Positions 61,629 through 64,000 of a DNA stretch of 64,000 nt are shown piece by piece. Where the stretch lies: NCBI RefSeq assembly GCF_947507565.1, contig NC_089187.1, positions 1,674,001 to 1,738,000 on the forward strand. The letters are read 5' to 3'. The stretch is from Oscarella lobularis. Lineage: Eukaryota; Porifera; Homoscleromorpha; Homosclerophorida; Oscarellidae. Made by a program: the position numbers and the translations under genes. How positions within the stretch are numbered: position 1 is the stretch's first letter; each line of letters opens with the position of its first letter. The notes under the pieces were generated by a model. The model searched no databases and was not told where the DNA came from. It saw only the letters and a list, made by a program, of their open reading frames with translations.

Positions 61629-62121
61629 GACGCAACGCGCATATGCGGCTATATGGCCGCCTGATCGAGAGCGTTTGATTGGTTTGGTTTGGGCAGGGAT
61701 CTATAGTTTGGGCATCTGCCTAGGCCTCTGCCTAAAGTACCTGTAGACTACTAGATCGAGTCAGGCTTATGGAAGAGCCCTCCTCATTTTCATCACTTCG
61801 GTAGTGACTGGTTGAGCGTACTCCCACCTGCACTGATTTTGGCTCTTCTACTGATAACCTGCGGCTTCTGCTTACTGGTAAGTAACGCTTGGATGGTTTC
61901 TATCCCAAAAGTTGGGCTTCACGTCAAAAATTAAAAAATCAAGTCTCCATGCATGCAACCAGCAAAACAACAACTGCGTCAAGTCTTACTCACTAAAGAA
62001 AAAGACCTAACCACAGAAAGCGCATGAAAAGGTAAAAAATAGGGTACATGCAAACAAGCAAACATCAAAGCGCGACCGGCGTAAGTATAGCAGACACTGG
62101 GGCAAACAACTAACCAGTTTC

Positions 62122-64000
62122 CTATCTTTTATAGGTGATCAGGTAGGTTGGGTAGGCTAGATGGTCTCGATAACAGCTGACAAAAATTGTTGGATCGTCG
62201 ACGTTGTCAACAGTTGAATCAAATCTGTCAGTCTTACTATCTTTGGGATTGATTAGTGGGGGCTCGATCATCTTCGGATTACCGACTGTTGATCGGCCTA
62301 AAAGAACTTGGCAAAAGAACATGATTCGATTGCCGTTGCTGTCGGGCTTGGTGTATTCATGTGACAACTCCGCTCGTTTCGCGAAGTAAACGCCAGGACC
62401 GTATTTTGTTCCTAACAGAATAGCGTTAAACTTTGCAACGTATTACTGCTAAACAAACCGGTCTTTGATCCCGCATAGCTGCGGTTAAATCCGTTGGCTA
62501 TTATCTGCTTATGACAATCGTCTTCTGTAGACGTCCCGTGAAAAAGTTTTTTCCCCAAGGTAGCTCGTTTAGCTGCAATTTCGCTTTTTCGTAAATCCTG
62601 AAGAAGTTTCTTTTCCGCCTCGTATTTGCAGTAGATTCGAGGATTTTCAACTCGTTCTATTTTTTGAATTTGCAACAACGAAGTAGAAGCGAACGTTGAA
62701 GTAAAACTCTGCGACACTTCAACATATTCTTTGCTTTTGGGCGACAAGAGAACAAGCCTATGACCTTCGTCCATTCGGTAGATTTCCCATGATAAAGGAA
62801 TACACGCGTGCCCTGTAAATATTTCACCTGTAAACCGATCTATCATAAACTGCAGCTAAATACCTGATACGCTAAAGTCTCGACGACCAATCTTCTTCAT
62901 CTCCTTGGTTCGCACGTTTTGCAGCGTCATTTTGGTAAAATCAACGGTCACTTTTTCGCCTTGCAATTGTAAGTCATGCATTTTTTGCTTATCATTACAA
63001 TAAGCGAACTCAAGTTTCATGTTTTCTTCCGGAGAAAAGAGCTCACTCTTACCCTTGAAGTCATCCCATTTCCAGCCCACTTTCTCTGCGAGAAACGTAA
63101 CTTCAGTTTTGAACTTTTCTTCTTTCAGCAGGTCGCCCAGCCGTGTGGTAACTTTTTCAAAAGCGTTGAAGACGTCCCTGCGCATTCCGTTTAGATAAAT
63201 TTCTGGCTTCTCATCTGAAGGTTTAACAACCAAACCCACGTCAAACTCCTCCGCTATTGCTGTTAACTCATCCTCTTTTATGTCATTAGGCAGCTCCATT
63301 TTGACTTTCTGGCTGATGCATTCTTTATCCATGGCCTCTTTCAAACGTTTGACGGCAGAAGAGCAAGCATTCGTAGTTGCACCGATAACCGTTGCATGTA
63401 CGACTTTAGGCTCGGCAGCAGCAATCTCTTTAACCGGTTTTGGACTAAAGGAGTTCAAGAAATACGAAGGCAAAGAGTTACTGGTATCAAAACACCCTTC
63501 TAAAGAGTTATTGGCATCAAAACACCCTTCTTGAGAAAGAGGGGCGAACTGCTGTTGCAGTTCTTTTTCAAAGTCGTTTAAGCGACCGCTCTCAAAAACA
63601 ATCAACTTGATGTTATTCAATGACGGTTTAGAAACGTTTGCAGCGAATGCCTTTGCGCCGTGGATAATTGCTTCACAAGAAAGTCTGTTGCTGAACAAGA
63701 GTCTGGATGTTCCAATAGCAGGAAGAGCAATAGATAATAGTCCTTTTTGATCCGCTTTTATAAGGCAATCCGCCACCAAAGGAGCAATTTTTTGGATATT
63801 AGCTGCATGGCTAGAAGATTCATCGCATTTTTGAGGCGCAATAAGAAAAATGTGACAAGGGTTTAGCTGAGACGAAGGAATCTCTATCGGAGTTGTTCCT
63901 AGGCGTTGCTTTCGTTTCTCCCAATCCGCTTTTAACAACGGATTAGCCTTCTTCACCTCTTCCCACACAACCCCTTCAGTGGCAATAATAGCCTCACTTT
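62122..64000 (-). CDS. WWE-PARP (PARP14-like), copy 2, 5' part beyond right edge
   Basis: Closely matches 26724-28600: PARP catalytic region (stop at 62122, YGPGVYFA, then LFHGTS at about 62540), WWE (KVGWKWDDF at about 63065) and the degenerate macrodomain region up to 64000. A 47-base intron (62412-62458) splits the catalytic domain at the same place as the 51-base intron (27011-27061) in copy 1. A 30-base in-frame tandem duplication near 63480-63530 repeats GCFD.NNSLE. No frameshift is visible in the part present. Macrodomains 1-2, and a possible kinase part, would lie to the right of the window. Confidence 0.8.

Noticed and set aside
1-64000. CRISPR arrays, bacterial operons, Shine-Dalgarno sites
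   Set aside because: Spliced metazoan genes throughout; no spaced direct-repeat array was found.
1-64000. tRNA genes or autonomous transposons (transposase, reverse transcriptase)
   Set aside because: No cloverleaf with A and B boxes and no DDE or RT motifs were recognised by eye; a covariance-model scan and a translated search would be decisive.

Overview
The window is animal nuclear DNA. It has spliced genes with very short introns (about 45-170 bases, GT-AG with A/T-rich acceptors) and metazoan extracellular and immune domains: cadherin, TSP1, Sushi, BPI/LBP, Death, CARD, NB-ARC-TPR, macro-WWE-PARP and BTB-Kelch. Compact introns, a giant cadherin with TSP1/Sushi domains and a tandem Death-NB-ARC-TPR cluster suggest an early-branching animal, possibly a homoscleromorph sponge. 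That assignment is inference; no species-diagnostic sequence was seen. Exons and splice sites were read by eye and no transcript evidence was available.

Layout, left to right. 1-788: minus-strand 5' part of a BPI/LBP-like gene, duplicated at 45.4-47.7 kb. 1.0-1.5 kb: decayed collagen. 1.6 kb: a mini inverted-repeat element. 2.1-6.45 kb: block A, a Cys-rich GPI-type protein gene (+) convergent with a Death-NB-ARC-TPR (NLR-like) pseudogene (-). 6.7-8.3 kb: a fold-back element. 9.1-19.4 kb: a minus-strand gene for signal peptide, TSP1, EGF-like, Sushi and 26 cadherin repeats, truncated at its 3' end. 20-26.2 kb: block B, Cys-rich remnants and NLR copy B. 26.7-34.5 kb: a minus-strand gene joining a protein kinase domain to an RRM/KH-macro-WWE-PARP (PARP14-like) protein. 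34.5-35.5 kb: a large inverted repeat. 36-37.2 and 44.1-45.3 kb: a 1.2-kb dispersed duplication. 38.2-39.7 kb: a plus-strand NLR pseudogene interrupted by a small-subunit rRNA fragment. 39.9-42.4 kb: a multipass membrane protein. 45.4-47.7 kb: the 14-exon BPI/LBP-like gene. 49.5-50.3 kb: CARD, coiled coil and a Kelch-like piece. 50.3-56.5 kb: block C, Cys-rich copy C and the best preserved NLR. 57.0-58.8 kb: an intronless BTB-BACK-Kelch gene. 59.5-64 kb: block D, a PARP tail fragment, an NLR 5' fragment and a second PARP copy running off the right edge.

Much of the window is one expanding segmental duplication. The unit is Cys-rich gene (+), then NLR (-), then PARP (-). Copies carry different lesions and only NLR copy C reads intact. 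The shared theme is innate immunity: lipid/LPS-binding proteins, CARD and Death adaptors, an NB-ARC sensor, a non-RD kinase and ADP-ribosyltransferases with macrodomains. That these genes cooperate is inferred only from domain content and proximity.
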